From positions 186,001-250,000 of the forward strand of contig CAWJIB010000006.1 of the NCBI GenBank assembly GCA_963842835.1: 64,000 bases of DNA, written 5' to 3'. The position numbers and the translations under genes are program-made. The DNA comes from Roseiarcus sp963842835. GTDB lineage: Bacteria; Pseudomonadota; Alphaproteobacteria; Rhizobiales; Beijerinckiaceae. This document shows, piece by piece, positions 16,595 through 25,322 of this stretch (positions are counted from its first letter, which is position 1; each line of letters begins with the position of its first letter). The notes beneath the pieces were generated by a model. That model had not been told where the DNA came from. It was given only the letters and a program-made list of their open reading frames with translations, and searched no databases.

Positions 16595-17353
16595 TCAAGA
16601 GAGCGCCGCGCCTTCGAACACGATCTGGTCGGCCCATCGCGACGCCGTTCGCCGTTGCTGCGCCGTTCGCACCGTCCAGACCATGACCGGCATGGCCTTG
16701 AGTTGGCGCAACAGAAACGGCGTGGGATGCGGCAGGTCGTCGACGCTCCAGGAGAGAAAATCCGGGCGCGTCTCGGGATAGTGCAGGAAGGCCGCGCAGA
16801 TCTCTTTCTGCGCCGCCGAAAGATCGCGCCAATATCGGCCGTCGTAGTTGGCCTGCGCGACGATGCCGAGCGGACCGATCCCGCCATGGCGCGCCCGCAA
16901 ATGGGCGATCGGCGCGGGATCGAAGCTCTTGAACGCGAGCGGGCCGCCGTATTCGCGCGCCAACGCGGCAACTCGCTCGGCAAGGCGCATGTCGCCGTCG
17001 AAACGGCTCTTGAGTTCGCAGATCAACGGCGTGCGGCCGGCGATGCGGGCGAGCAGTTGCGCGAGCGTGGGCACGCGCTCGCTGCAATCGCGAAACGGCG
17101 CCGCCTGGATTTGGGCGACGGTTCTTCTTATCAGCGCGCCGCGGGCCCGCGTGAGGCGATCGAGCCTGGGGTCGTGAAACACCATCGCCTCGCCGTCGCA
17201 GCTCAGCTGCGCGTCGCATTCGATCGCGAAGCCGCCGCGGATCGCCGCCTCGGCGGCGCCGAGCGTATTCTCGACGACGCCTTTGCCGGCGTCATGCAGG
17301 CCGCGATGGGCGATCGGCCGCGCGACCAGCCAGTCCGGCGCGTTCGCGCTCAC
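16595..17353 (-). CDS. Glycerophosphodiester phosphodiesterase
   Basis: 252 residues, cytoplasmic, with no signal peptide. The GDPD TIM-barrel motifs are present: IAHRGLHDAGKGVVENT near residue 15 (catalytic His and Arg), AIECDAQLSCDGEAMVFHD (metal-binding Glu/Asp and the second His), and LICELKSRFDGD. VMVWTVRT near the end is also typical. It hydrolyses glycerophosphodiesters to glycerol 3-phosphate and an alcohol. Its ATG overlaps the stop of the upstream RidA-family gene as ATGA, so the two are probably translated together. Confidence 0.92.
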   Translation of the reverse strand: MSANAPDWLVARPIAHRGLHDAGKGVVENTLGAAEAAIRGGFAIECDAQLSCDGEAMVFHDPRLDRLTRARGALIRRTVAQIQAAPFRDCSERVPTLAQLLARIAGRTPLICELKSRFDGDMRLAERVAALAREYGGPLAFKSFDPAPIAHLRARHGGIGPLGIVAQANYDGRYWRDLSAAQKEICAAFLHYPETRPDFLSWSVDDLPHPTPFLLRQLKAMPVMVWTVRTAQQRRTASRWADQIVFEGAALS

Positions 17354-17832
17354 GCGCGGATCTCGCGGATCTCAAAGATCGCTTCGACTTCGGCGACTGC
17401 ATTGAGCGGCAGATGGGCGACGCCGACCGTCGTGCGAGCATGGACCCCCGGCGCGCCGAACACGTCGCACATGAGCCCGGAAGCGCCGTTCATCGCTTTA
17501 GGAAGCTCATCGCAGCCTCCTTCGACGGCGAAAAACCCGCCGAGCCGAACCACCTGCGCGATCCGGTCGAGATCTCCGATGGCCGCCTGCGCTTGGGCGA
17601 CGAGGTTGATCGCGCAGAGCCGAGCCGCCTCGCACGCCGCGCTCAGCGACGATTGCGGCCCGAGTTTGCCGATATGCGCGGGCGCGATCTTGCCATCCGG
17701 GCCAAACGGCAATTGGCCGGAGACGAACAGCAACGCCCCCACGCGCTTGAAAGGGACATAAGTGGCGACCGGCTTGGCCGGCGGCGGAAGCGTGATCCCT
17801 AGTTCTTCGAGACGCGCGGCGACGAAGCTCAT
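17350..17832 (-). CDS. RidA family protein (YjgF/YER057c/UK114)
   Basis: 160 residues of the RidA fold. The core reads GALLFVSGQLPFGPDGKI, then SAACEAARLCAINLVAQAQAAIGDLDRI, and VGVAHLPLNAVAEVEAIFEI near the end. The catalytic Arg of true RidA enamine deaminases, normally in a VAR-LP context, is not obvious; the site here reads TVGVAHLP with an Arg three residues earlier (ARTTVG). That points to the longer YjgF subfamily with unknown substrate. It overlaps the GDPD start by four bases. Confidence 0.88.
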   Translation of the reverse strand: MSFVAARLEELGITLPPPAKPVATYVPFKRVGALLFVSGQLPFGPDGKIAPAHIGKLGPQSSLSAACEAARLCAINLVAQAQAAIGDLDRIAQVVRLGGFFAVEGGCDELPKAMNGASGLMCDVFGAPGVHARTTVGVAHLPLNAVAEVEAIFEIREIRA

Positions 17833-18024
17833 GAACGGTCCTTTGCTTACGCAGGGCAGCGCCGCTCATTAGGCGCGCGGCGAGACTATTAAGCCAAACG
17901 CGGCGCCGGAAGAAGCCTCACACCTCGCGCCGCGCTTGTTTTTGCCGCCCGGCGCGCTTAGGTTGCCCAGCATGATCTTCGCGCGCCGGCGCGGCATCGA
18001 CGCGCGGCGCGATCACTCGGGATA

Positions 18025-18270
18025 ATGGCCATGGGTAGCTTCAGCATTTGGCATTGGATGTTGTTCGGAGCGGTAGCGCTGCTGCTGTTCGGCGGCAAAG
18101 GCAAGATTTCCGACATCATGGGCGACGTCGCCAAGGGCATCAAATCCTTCAAGAAGGGAATGTCCGAGGACGATTCCGAGGCCAAACCGGCGGCTTCGAC
18201 GCCCCCGCGCAGTCTCGAAAATCGCGTCAGCTCGACGATCGACGCCAACGAGACGAACAAGGTCAACTGA
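18025..18270 (+). CDS. tatA: Sec-independent protein translocase TatA
   Basis: 81 residues. A single N-terminal membrane span (IWHWMLFGAVALLLFGG) is followed by the TatA hinge and amphipathic helix (KISDIMGDVAKGIKSFKKGM) and a disordered acidic tail. TatA polymers form the passage for folded, twin-arginine-signal proteins across the inner membrane. The first ATG is at 18025; the one at 18031 (MGSFSIWHW) is the more typical start. The gene begins the tatA-tatB-tatC set. Confidence 0.95.
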   Translation: MAMGSFSIWHWMLFGAVALLLFGGKGKISDIMGDVAKGIKSFKKGMSEDDSEAKPAASTPPRSLENRVSSTIDANETNKVN

Positions 18271-18353
18271 CGCGTTCGGCGCGAGCGCCCGTCGCCGGGC
18301 GGGGATAGCGCCGAGCGCTTCTCCCCAAGGTTTTCGTGTGGCCGGACCGCACC

Positions 18354-18821
18354 ATGTTTGATTTTGACGTCGGCAAACTCCTGATTTTCGGCATCGTCGC
18401 CCTCGCGGTCATTCCGCCGAAGGATCTGCCGCGCGTCATGCGCACCGTCGGCCAGGCCGTCGGCAAGATGCGGCGCATGGCGGCCGAATTCCAGGGGCAG
18501 TTCATGGAAGCATTGCGAGAGGCCGATCTCGAGAGCGTCAAGAAGGAACTGACCGCGCTCGACGAATCCGCCAGAGTCAGCGCGGCGTTCGATCCGGCGA
18601 TGGCGATGCGCCGCGAAATCACCCAAGCCATCGAGGGATCCAAGGAGATTGGCGTCTCTGAAGTGGCGCTGAGCGGCACGGGGGAGGCGGGCGGCGAGCC
18701 CGTCGGCCAAGGCGCGATCGCCGCTCACGAGAGCGCGCCTGCGCCTGCGCCTGCGCCGTCCCTGGAGATCGTCGAGCCGCCGGCCGCCGGCGCCTCGGTC
18801 GCGCGGGGCGCGGCGGAATGA
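18354..18821 (+). CDS. tatB: Sec-independent protein translocase TatB
   Basis: 155 residues. MFDFDVGKLLIFGIVALAVI is the TatB membrane helix, and PPKDLPRVMRTVGQAVGKMRRMAAEF is the amphipathic helix. The C-terminal half is a charged and Ala/Pro-rich tail with a run of Ala-Pro pairs. TatB forms the signal-peptide receptor with TatC. A GTG at 18336 with AAGG five bases upstream is an alternative start adding six residues. The stop overlaps tatC as ATGA. Confidence 0.93.
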   Translation: MFDFDVGKLLIFGIVALAVIPPKDLPRVMRTVGQAVGKMRRMAAEFQGQFMEALREADLESVKKELTALDESARVSAAFDPAMAMRREITQAIEGSKEIGVSEVALSGTGEAGGEPVGQGAIAAHESAPAPAPAPSLEIVEPPAAGASVARGAAE

Positions 18822-19597
18822 CCGACGAGGACATCGACGCCACCAAGGCGCCGCTGATGGATCACCTCATCGAGCTGCGCATGCGCCTGATCCGGGCGCT
18901 CTACGCCTTTTTTGCGGCGTTTCTCCTGTGCTTTTACTTTTCGCGTTCGATTTACAATATTCTCACCGAGCCCTACGTGCGCGTCGTCGGGGCGGAAAAG
19001 GCGACACTGATCGCCACGCATTTCCTCGAGCAATTCTACACCAACATCCGCCTCAGCATGTTCGGCGCCGGGGTCATCGCGTTTCCGATCATCGCCGCGC
19101 AGATTTACAAATTCGTCGCGCCCGGTCTTTATAAACACGAGCGGCAGGCGTTTTTCCCCTATCTCATTGCGACGCCGATCTTTTTCTTTGCTGGCGCAAT
19201 GCTGGTCTATTTCGTCGTGATGCCGCTGCTGATCCGGTTTTCCGTTTCGTTGCAGCAAGTCAACGTCGCCGGCGAGGCGACGATAGAACTGCTGCCGAAG
19301 GTCAGCGAATATCTGTCACTGATCATGACGCTGATTTTCGCCTTCGGCGCGGCGTTCCAATTGCCGGTCGTCCTGACTCTGCTCGGTCATGTCGGCATCG
19401 TCGATTCGAAATATCTGTCTTCGATGCGGCGCTACGCCATCGTCGCCGTGACCGGACTGGCGGCGATCCTGACGCCGCCCGATCTCATCAGCATGGTCTC
19501 GCTGGCCCTGCCGATGCTTCTGCTCTACGAGGGCTCGGTCATCGCGGTGCGCATCGTCGAGAAGCGGCGCGAGGCGGCGGACAAGGCCAAGACATGA
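18818..19597 (+). CDS. tatC: Sec-independent protein translocase TatC
   Basis: 259 residues with six membrane segments. The N-terminal APLMDHLIELRMRLIRAL is the TatC signature that recognises the twin-arginine peptide. KFVAPGLYKHERQAFFPYL and the later FGAAFQLPVVLTLLGHVGI are conserved loop regions. It completes tatABC and overlaps tatB by four bases, so all three are one operon. Confidence 0.97.
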   Translation: MTDEDIDATKAPLMDHLIELRMRLIRALYAFFAAFLLCFYFSRSIYNILTEPYVRVVGAEKATLIATHFLEQFYTNIRLSMFGAGVIAFPIIAAQIYKFVAPGLYKHERQAFFPYLIATPIFFFAGAMLVYFVVMPLLIRFSVSLQQVNVAGEATIELLPKVSEYLSLIMTLIFAFGAAFQLPVVLTLLGHVGIVDSKYLSSMRRYAIVAVTGLAAILTPPDLISMVSLALPMLLLYEGSVIAVRIVEKRREAADKAKT

Positions 19598-19613
19598 CCG
19601 CGCGCCGAACCGG

Positions 19614-20495
19614 ATGAAGCCTCGGGACACTCTGGCGGCGATTTCCGTAGCGATCGTCTGGGGCCTGGTCTTCATCGCCATCAAGATCGGCGTCGGCGAG
19701 ACGACGCCGCTGACGCTGTCGGCGTTGCGCTTCGTTTTCGCGGCGCTGCCCGTAGTGTTCTTCGTGCGCCCGCCGAAGGCTTCCCCCTGGATCGTCGCGC
19801 TCTACGGCCTGTTGATCGGCGTCGGTCAGTTCGGCCTGCTGTTCGTGGCGATTGGTCAAGGATTCCCGGTCGGGCTGACTTCGCTGGTCATCCAGCTGCA
19901 GGCCTTCTTCACGATCTTTCTCGCCTGGGCGTTGATGCACGAGCGGCCGCGGCCGGCGCAGCTCATCGGCGCCGGCGTCGCCTTTCTCGGCATCGCGCTG
20001 ATCGGATCGAGGCGGCTCGACGGGGCGAGCCTCGCCCCCTTCCTGATGGTGATCGCCGCCGCGTTGTGTTGGGGCGCGGGCAATATCGCGGCGAAATTCG
20101 CCGGGCGGGTCGACATGCTCGCCTTCGTAACGTGGTCGAGTCTGGCGCCGCCGGCGCCTCTGTTCCTGTTGTCCTTGCTGACCGAGGGGCGGGGCGGCTT
20201 GGCCTCGCTCGCTCATCCCTCGCTGCGGCTCATCCTTGCCGTCCTGGTCGTGTCCTATGCGGGCACGGTGTTCGGTTTTGGTCTCTGGGCGCGCTTGCTG
20301 TCTCATTATTCCGCGGCGGCGGTGGCGCCGTTCGCGCTGCTCGTGCCTGTCGTGGGCATGGTCGCGGGTTGGGCCGTCTTTGACGAACCGCTCGGCCCAT
20401 TTGAGCTTTGGGGCGCCCTTCTGGTAATGGCTGGCCTCGGTTTTAATGTCTTCGGCGACCGGCTGCTGCGCCGCTGGTTGCGACCTGTCAGGTGA
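19614..20495 (+). CDS. EamA/DMT-family transporter
   Basis: 293 residues with ten hydrophobic segments in two EamA repeats (about residues 5-135 and 150-285). AIVWGLVFIAIKIGVGETTPLTLSALRF opens the first repeat; SYAGTVFGFGLWARLL and PVVGMVAGWAVFDEPL mark the second. Members export amino acids or other metabolites across the inner membrane. The substrate cannot be told from sequence. It sits 17 bp after tatC and 5 bp before serS, so it is probably cotranscribed with them. Confidence 0.88.
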   Translation: MKPRDTLAAISVAIVWGLVFIAIKIGVGETTPLTLSALRFVFAALPVVFFVRPPKASPWIVALYGLLIGVGQFGLLFVAIGQGFPVGLTSLVIQLQAFFTIFLAWALMHERPRPAQLIGAGVAFLGIALIGSRRLDGASLAPFLMVIAAALCWGAGNIAAKFAGRVDMLAFVTWSSLAPPAPLFLLSLLTEGRGGLASLAHPSLRLILAVLVVSYAGTVFGFGLWARLLSHYSAAAVAPFALLVPVVGMVAGWAVFDEPLGPFELWGALLVMAGLGFNVFGDRLLRRWLRPVR

Positions 20496-20499
20496 CTCC

Positions 20500-21789
20500 A
20501 TGCACGATATCAAAGCGATTCGTGACAATCCTAAATTGTTCGATGAAGGAATGGCGCGGCGTTCTCTCCCTCCGCGCGCCGAGTCGCTGCTCGCCCTCGA
20601 CGACCGGCGCCGCGCCGCGATCCTCGAATTGCAGAAGGCGCAGGAGCGGCGAAACGCCGCGTCGAAGGAAATCGGAGCCGCGATGGCCCGCAAGGACGTC
20701 ATCGTCGCGGAAGCCCTCAAGGAGGAAGTCGCCAAGCTGAAACTTGCGATGCCGGAGTTGGAGGCGGCGGAGAAAGCGGCGGGCATGGTGCTCGACAATG
20801 AACTCGCCGCCATTCCCAACTTGCCCGCGCTCGATACGCCTGACGGCAAGGACGAGAACGACAATGTCGAGGCGCGCCGCTTCGGCGCGCCGCCGAAATT
20901 CCCCGACGGCTTCAAGCCGAAGGAGCATTTTGAGATCGGCGAAGCGCTCGGCCTGATGGATTTCGACGCAGCCTCGAAACTTTCGGGCGCGCGCTTCGTC
21001 GTGCTCAAGGGAGCGCTCGCGCGCCTTGAGCGCGCTTTGCTGCAGTTCATGCTCGATCTGCATACGCGCGAGCATGGTTACGAAGAGATTAATCCCCCGG
21101 TGCTCGTGCGCGACGAGGCGATGTTCGGCACGGCGCAATTGCCGAAGTTCCGCGACGATCAGTTCGCCGCCGGCGAAGGCTTCTGGCTGATTCCGACCGC
21201 CGAAGTGCCGATGACCAATCTCGTGCGCGACAGCATCGTCGAGGAGAAGCGCCTGCCGCTGCGCTTCACCGCGGGAACGTTGTGCTTTCGCGCCGAGGCG
21301 GGCGCGGCCGGACGCGACACGCGCGGCATGATCCGTCAGCACCAGTTCGAAAAGGTCGAGCTGGTTTCGATCACGACGCCGGAAGACTCGGCCGCCGAGC
21401 ACGAGCGCATGACCGCCTGCGCGGAAGAAGTTCTCAAACGCCTCGATCTGCACTTCCGCACTGTCGCGCTGTGCACCGGCGACATGGGCTTCGCCTCGCA
21501 GAAGACCTATGACATCGAGGTCTGGCTGCCGGGGCAGGGGCGCTTTCGCGAAATTTCCTCGTGCTCGGTGTGCGGCGATTTCCAGGCGCGGCGCATGAAC
21601 GCGCGCTGCAAGGCCGCCGACGCCAAGCACACCCGCTTCGTCCATACGCTCAACGGGTCGGGGGTCGCCGTCGGCCGCGCGCTCGTCGCGGTGCTCGAAA
21701 ACTATCAGAATCCCGATGGCTCGGTTTCGATCCCGGAAGTCTTGCGGCCCTATATGGCCGGGATGACGCGCATCGAGGCGAGGAAGTAG
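20500..21789 (+). CDS. serS: Seryl-tRNA synthetase
   Basis: 429 residues, the usual length. It attaches serine to tRNA-Ser (and tRNA-Sec). The N-terminal coiled-coil arm spans about residues 30-100 (RRAAILELQKAQERRNAASKEIG). Class II motif 2 is FRAEAGAAGRDTRGMIRQHQFEKVEL, and motif 3 is TLNGSGVAVGRALVAVLENYQN. It follows the EamA gene by five bases. Confidence 0.97.
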   Translation: MHDIKAIRDNPKLFDEGMARRSLPPRAESLLALDDRRRAAILELQKAQERRNAASKEIGAAMARKDVIVAEALKEEVAKLKLAMPELEAAEKAAGMVLDNELAAIPNLPALDTPDGKDENDNVEARRFGAPPKFPDGFKPKEHFEIGEALGLMDFDAASKLSGARFVVLKGALARLERALLQFMLDLHTREHGYEEINPPVLVRDEAMFGTAQLPKFRDDQFAAGEGFWLIPTAEVPMTNLVRDSIVEEKRLPLRFTAGTLCFRAEAGAAGRDTRGMIRQHQFEKVELVSITTPEDSAAEHERMTACAEEVLKRLDLHFRTVALCTGDMGFASQKTYDIEVWLPGQGRFREISSCSVCGDFQARRMNARCKAADAKHTRFVHTLNGSGVAVGRALVAVLENYQNPDGSVSIPEVLRPYMAGMTRIEARK

Positions 21790-21801
21790 CGCGGCGGCGC
21801 C

Positions 21802-22164
21802 TTATTGCTTGACCTGGCATTTGCCGAGGTTGGCGACCGTGGCGCCGTCGGCGAAGGCGCGGCACTTGTTCGAATACATCCGCGCGACGCCGTCCTTCAC
21901 CCCGCAGACCGGCGCGTATTCGTCGGTGCAGACGACGGACCGCGACGAAGGCGGCGGCGCGGGCCTGTCCTCGCACGGGCCCTGGCGGGTCACCGTGGCG
22001 TCGTCCGCCTTGGCGCAGCCCGCGTTGGAATAGGTCTTCTCGGCGCCGTCCTTGAGGGCGCAGACGGGCGCCCACAACATCGTGCAGAACCCGGCCGCTT
22101 CGACGGGCGGCGGCGCCGCGAGAAACGCAAAGACGAGAAGGGCGGCCGCGAGACTTTTTGCCAT
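21802..22164 (-). CDS. Secreted protein with two Kazal-type inhibitor domains
   Basis: 120 residues with a signal peptide (about 1-23, ending PVEA). Two Kazal-like repeats follow, about residues 25-65 (CTMLWAPVCALKDGAEKTYSN, then CAKADDATV and GPC) and 77-118 (CTDEYAPVCGVKDGVARMYSN, then CRAFADGATV and GKC). Each repeat has the six- or five-Cys Kazal framework, with APVC-x-x-KDG at the reactive-site side. Kazal domains inhibit serine proteases, but in bacteria the target is usually unknown. The gene is isolated and antisense between serS and surE. Confidence 0.85.
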   Translation of the reverse strand: MAKSLAAALLVFAFLAAPPPVEAAGFCTMLWAPVCALKDGAEKTYSNAGCAKADDATVTRQGPCEDRPAPPPSSRSVVCTDEYAPVCGVKDGVARMYSNKCRAFADGATVANLGKCQVKQ

Positions 22165-22360
22165 CGTTCGCCTCGTCGCTGAATTCTGACTTTTCGATCG
22201 GCGATTGCAACGATCGCACACCTCGGGGGGCCGCGCGAGTCGCATCCTTATCGTCGCGCCGGCGGCGCGTCGCGAAACCCAGCCGTTAACCGTCATCGCG
22301 CGAATCGATTGGGCGCGCTACAAACGCCGCTCCAGCCGCGCCATGCGGGAAAGGCGATCG

Positions 22361-23131
22361 ATGCGCATCTTGCTCACCAACGACGACGGCGTCCACGCGC
22401 CCGGCCTCAAGATATTGGAGGCGATCGCCCGCGAGTTCTCCGACGACGTCTTCATCGTCGCGCCGGAGATGGACCAATCCGGCGTCGCGCATTCGCTGTC
22501 GCTCAACAATCCCTTGCGCCTGCGCGAGATCAGCCCGCGCCATTTCGCGGTGCAGGGCACGCCGACGGACTGCGTGATCATGGGCGTGCGCAAGATCATG
22601 GCGGACGCGCGCCCGGACCTGATTCTTTCGGGCGTCAACCGCGGCCAGAACGTCGCCGAGGACGTCACGTATTCCGGTACGATCGCGGCGGCGATCGAGG
22701 GCACGCTCATCGGCGTTCCCTCAATCGCCCTTTCCCAGGCCTTTGACGGCCGCGAGGGCCGCGACAAGACGAATTGGGATTGCGCCGCGACGCTGGGGCC
22801 CGATGTGATCAAGAAGGTGCTGCGCGTCGGCGTGCCCGAAGGCGTGCTGGTCAACGTCAATTTCCCCGCTTGCGCAGCCGCCGAGGTCGCGGGCGAAGCG
22901 GTGACCGCGCAAGGGCGGCGCGACACCGAATTGATGCGCATCGAGGAGCGGCGCGACGGGCGCGCCATACCCTATTACTGGCTGATGTTTCAACGCGGCG
23001 GCTTCACCCCCGGCGCGGGCACCGACATCGAGGCGCTCGCGGCCCGCAAGGTGTCCATCACGCCCCTGCGACTCGATCTGACCGACGAGGCGGCGCGATT
23101 GCGCTATGCCGAGGCCTTCGGGAGCTCTTGA
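22361..23131 (+). CDS. surE: 5'-nucleotidase SurE
   Basis: 256 residues. SurE is a metal-dependent nucleoside monophosphate phosphatase. The metal-binding DD pair is in ILLTNDDGVHAPGL at the very start, and other conserved parts are APEMDQSGVAHSLS, GTPTDCVIMG and SGVNRGQNVAEDVTYSGTIAAAIEG. GGAAAGG precedes the ATG at 22361. It starts a surE-pcm-nlpD operon, the classic survival gene set of proteobacteria. Confidence 0.96.
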   Translation: MRILLTNDDGVHAPGLKILEAIAREFSDDVFIVAPEMDQSGVAHSLSLNNPLRLREISPRHFAVQGTPTDCVIMGVRKIMADARPDLILSGVNRGQNVAEDVTYSGTIAAAIEGTLIGVPSIALSQAFDGREGRDKTNWDCAATLGPDVIKKVLRVGVPEGVLVNVNFPACAAAEVAGEAVTAQGRRDTELMRIEERRDGRAIPYYWLMFQRGGFTPGAGTDIEALAARKVSITPLRLDLTDEAARLRYAEAFGSS

Positions 23132-23134
23132 GCG

Positions 23135-23821
23135 ATGTCGGCGCCGCGAGACGAGGACGCGCCCGTGACGAGCCCCGAGGCGGAAGAACGCGCGCAATTC
23201 ATGCTGCGCTTGCGCGCGCGGGGCATCGACGACCTTCGTCTCCTGCGCGCGTTGGAGCGCGCGCCGCGCGCTTTGTTCATGCCGCAGCGCTATGGCGACA
23301 TCGCCGCGCGCGACATCGCGCTGCCGATCGGTTGCGGCCAGACCGCGCCGCCGCCCTCGATCGTCGCCGCGATGATTCAGGCTCTCGATCCGGGGCCGGG
23401 GAGCCGTGTCCTGGAGATCGGAACCGGGACCGGCTACGCCGCGGCGCTGTTAGCGCAACTGGCGGGGGAAGTCGTTTCGCTCGAGCGTTGCCAGACGCTC
23501 GCGCTCGAGGCCGGGGCTCGCCTCGAAGCCTTCGGGCTCGCCAACGTCCGCGTCGCCTGGGCCGACGCGCTGACGTTCGATCCAAAGGTCGGGCTCTTCG
23601 ACAGCATCCTCGTCCACGCTCTGATCGAGGCGCCGGCGCCGCGGTTGATCGACTTCCTCGTCGAGGGCGGGTCCCTGGTCGCCGCCGTCGCCGACGACAC
23701 GTCTGGCGAACAGCGAATTGTACGCCTGACCCGCCAGGCGAACGGCGAGACTGTCGCCAGCGCGCACGGCGCGGCGAGGACCTTCATGCCCTTGGTCCAG
23801 GGCCTCTCGCGCGCGCTGTAA
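23135..23821 (+). CDS. pcm: Protein-L-isoaspartate O-methyltransferase
   Basis: 228 residues. Pcm methylates isoaspartyl residues in aged proteins with S-adenosylmethionine so that they can be repaired. LPIGCGQTAPPPSIVAAMIQAL is the substrate-loop region, and VLEIGTGTGYAAALLAQLAG is the SAM-binding motif. It starts three bases after surE. The family's common Ser in the TISQP/TQSQP loop is replaced here by a GQTAPPP version, a change I would not over-interpret. Confidence 0.93.
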   Translation: MSAPRDEDAPVTSPEAEERAQFMLRLRARGIDDLRLLRALERAPRALFMPQRYGDIAARDIALPIGCGQTAPPPSIVAAMIQALDPGPGSRVLEIGTGTGYAAALLAQLAGEVVSLERCQTLALEAGARLEAFGLANVRVAWADALTFDPKVGLFDSILVHALIEAPAPRLIDFLVEGGSLVAAVADDTSGEQRIVRLTRQANGETVASAHGAARTFMPLVQGLSRAL

Positions 23822-23942
23822 GCTGCGGAACTTCGCCGGCGGCGCGACGCATTCGCACACCAATGATTCATCTTAAACCATGTCTTAATACAATGCGCTC
23901 AAACTGCGCACAGGTTCGGTTGCGTTCGAGTGGGTTGAGCCG

Positions 23943-25184
23943 ATGAGTAAATTCGCAGCGTTTGACGTCAAGCGGAGCGCCGCTCGCGCAGCCCTGACGG
24001 GATTAGTCGGAATTTGGCTCTCCGGGTGCTCGGCCGATTCGAGCCGCTTGAGCGGGACATTCGACAGCCCGTTCTCCAATCCGTTCTCGACTGCTTCCAA
24101 CAACGCCGGGGCCTCGGGGCCGCAGTTCGGGTCCGCGCCGGTCGCGCCGAACGCCGATTACGCCGCGGCGGCCCATCCGAGCCCGGTCGCCGTCGCAGCC
24201 TTGTCGCCCGCGGCGCCGGCGACGACCGGTCAGATCAAGAGTTCCGACAATCAGCCCGTGACCGGGTTTGGCGCGGGGTGGAGCGCGGCGGGCGGCTCAC
24301 CGATCGTCGTCGCAGACGGCGAGAGTTTGGACAGCCTGTCGCGACGCTACGGCGTTCCCCCTTCCGCGATGCTGAAAACCAACGGTCTGACCAGCGCCGC
24401 GCAAGTCCATAGCGGCACGCGGCTCGTCATTCCCGTCTATAACGCGAACGGGCGCGCGGTCGCCGCGGGGCCGGTCGAAAAGGCCAAGCACGTCGCTTCG
24501 GCCGATACGCCCGATCCGGCGCGCGTCCAGCCGACAAAGGCGAAGAAGACGCGGGACGACGCCGCCGACTCGGATGACGCCGCGCGGCGCGCCAAGGCGA
24601 AGAAGCCGTCGCATGACGCGGTCGCGGACGCGAGCCCGCCGTCGGCCAAATCGGCGGTCAAGCCCGTCGTCGCGGCTCAGACGGAGGCCGACGCGAAGGC
24701 GACGGCCGCGAAGAAGAAGCCGACGGCCGATGCAACCCCGACCAGCAGCGTCCACGCGAGCGATCCCGCGCCCGCGCCGCCCCTGACCGGCGCTCAGGCG
24801 GACGCCGCTGGAGTTTCGCCGGAGTTTCGCTGGCCGGCGCGCGGCCGCATCATCGCGGGCTTCAAGGCGGGCGGCAACGACGGCATCAATATCGCCGTGC
24901 CCGAAGGCACGTCGGTGCGGGCGGCCGAGAGCGGCGTCGTCGCCTACGCCGGCAACGGATTGAAGGGCTACGGCAATCTCGTGTTGATCCGCCACCCCAA
25001 CGGCTTCGTCACCGCCTACGCGAACAACGGCGAACTGGACGTCAAGGCCGGCGACACGGTCAAGCGCGGTCAGATCGTCGCCAAGTCCGGTCAGAGCGGC
25101 AACGTCAATTCGCCGCAACTGCACTTCGAATTGCGCAAGGGCACCACGCCCGTCGATCCCACCTCTTATCTCGCCGGCCTTTGA
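23943..25184 (+). CDS. nlpD: LysM/M23 peptidoglycan-binding lipoprotein (NlpD-like)
   Basis: 413 residues. A lipoprotein signal ends in the lipobox LSGC near residue 28. A LysM domain lies near residues 120-165 (VADGESLDSLSRRYGVPPSAML), then a long Ala/Lys/Asp-rich spacer, then an M23 domain from about residue 295 (GRIIAGFKAGGNDGINIAVPEGTSVRAAESGVVAYAGNG is the start in sense). The M23 metal residues look incomplete: the usual HxGxD reads NDGIN here, and only the last HFELR is kept. So it is probably an amidase activator rather than an enzyme. It follows surE-pcm as in many proteobacteria. Confidence 0.9.
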   Translation: MSKFAAFDVKRSAARAALTGLVGIWLSGCSADSSRLSGTFDSPFSNPFSTASNNAGASGPQFGSAPVAPNADYAAAAHPSPVAVAALSPAAPATTGQIKSSDNQPVTGFGAGWSAAGGSPIVVADGESLDSLSRRYGVPPSAMLKTNGLTSAAQVHSGTRLVIPVYNANGRAVAAGPVEKAKHVASADTPDPARVQPTKAKKTRDDAADSDDAARRAKAKKPSHDAVADASPPSAKSAVKPVVAAQTEADAKATAAKKKPTADATPTSSVHASDPAPAPPLTGAQADAAGVSPEFRWPARGRIIAGFKAGGNDGINIAVPEGTSVRAAESGVVAYAGNGLKGYGNLVLIRHPNGFVTAYANNGELDVKAGDTVKRGQIVAKSGQSGNVNSPQLHFELRKGTTPVDPTSYLAGL

Positions 25185-25280
25185 ACGACCGGCGGGGTTG
25201 CCCGGGTCCAGTCTCAAGTCTGGACGTCGCGTCGCTCACAGGATGACCGCGAGACACGATTGCACTGTGAGCGTGAAAGC

Positions 25281-25314
25281 AAGGCGGCGGGTCCAAGGAA
25301 AGGCCCGCCGCCTT
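25281..25314. terminator. Hairpin between convergent nlpD and DUF815 genes
   Basis: AAGGCGGCGGG pairs perfectly with CCCGCCGCCTT across a 12-base loop (11 bp stem). It lies between two convergent stops and can work for both strands. There is no strong T-run, so it may act with Rho or as an RNA end stabiliser. Confidence 0.6.
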
Positions 25315-25322
25315 CGCCCGCG

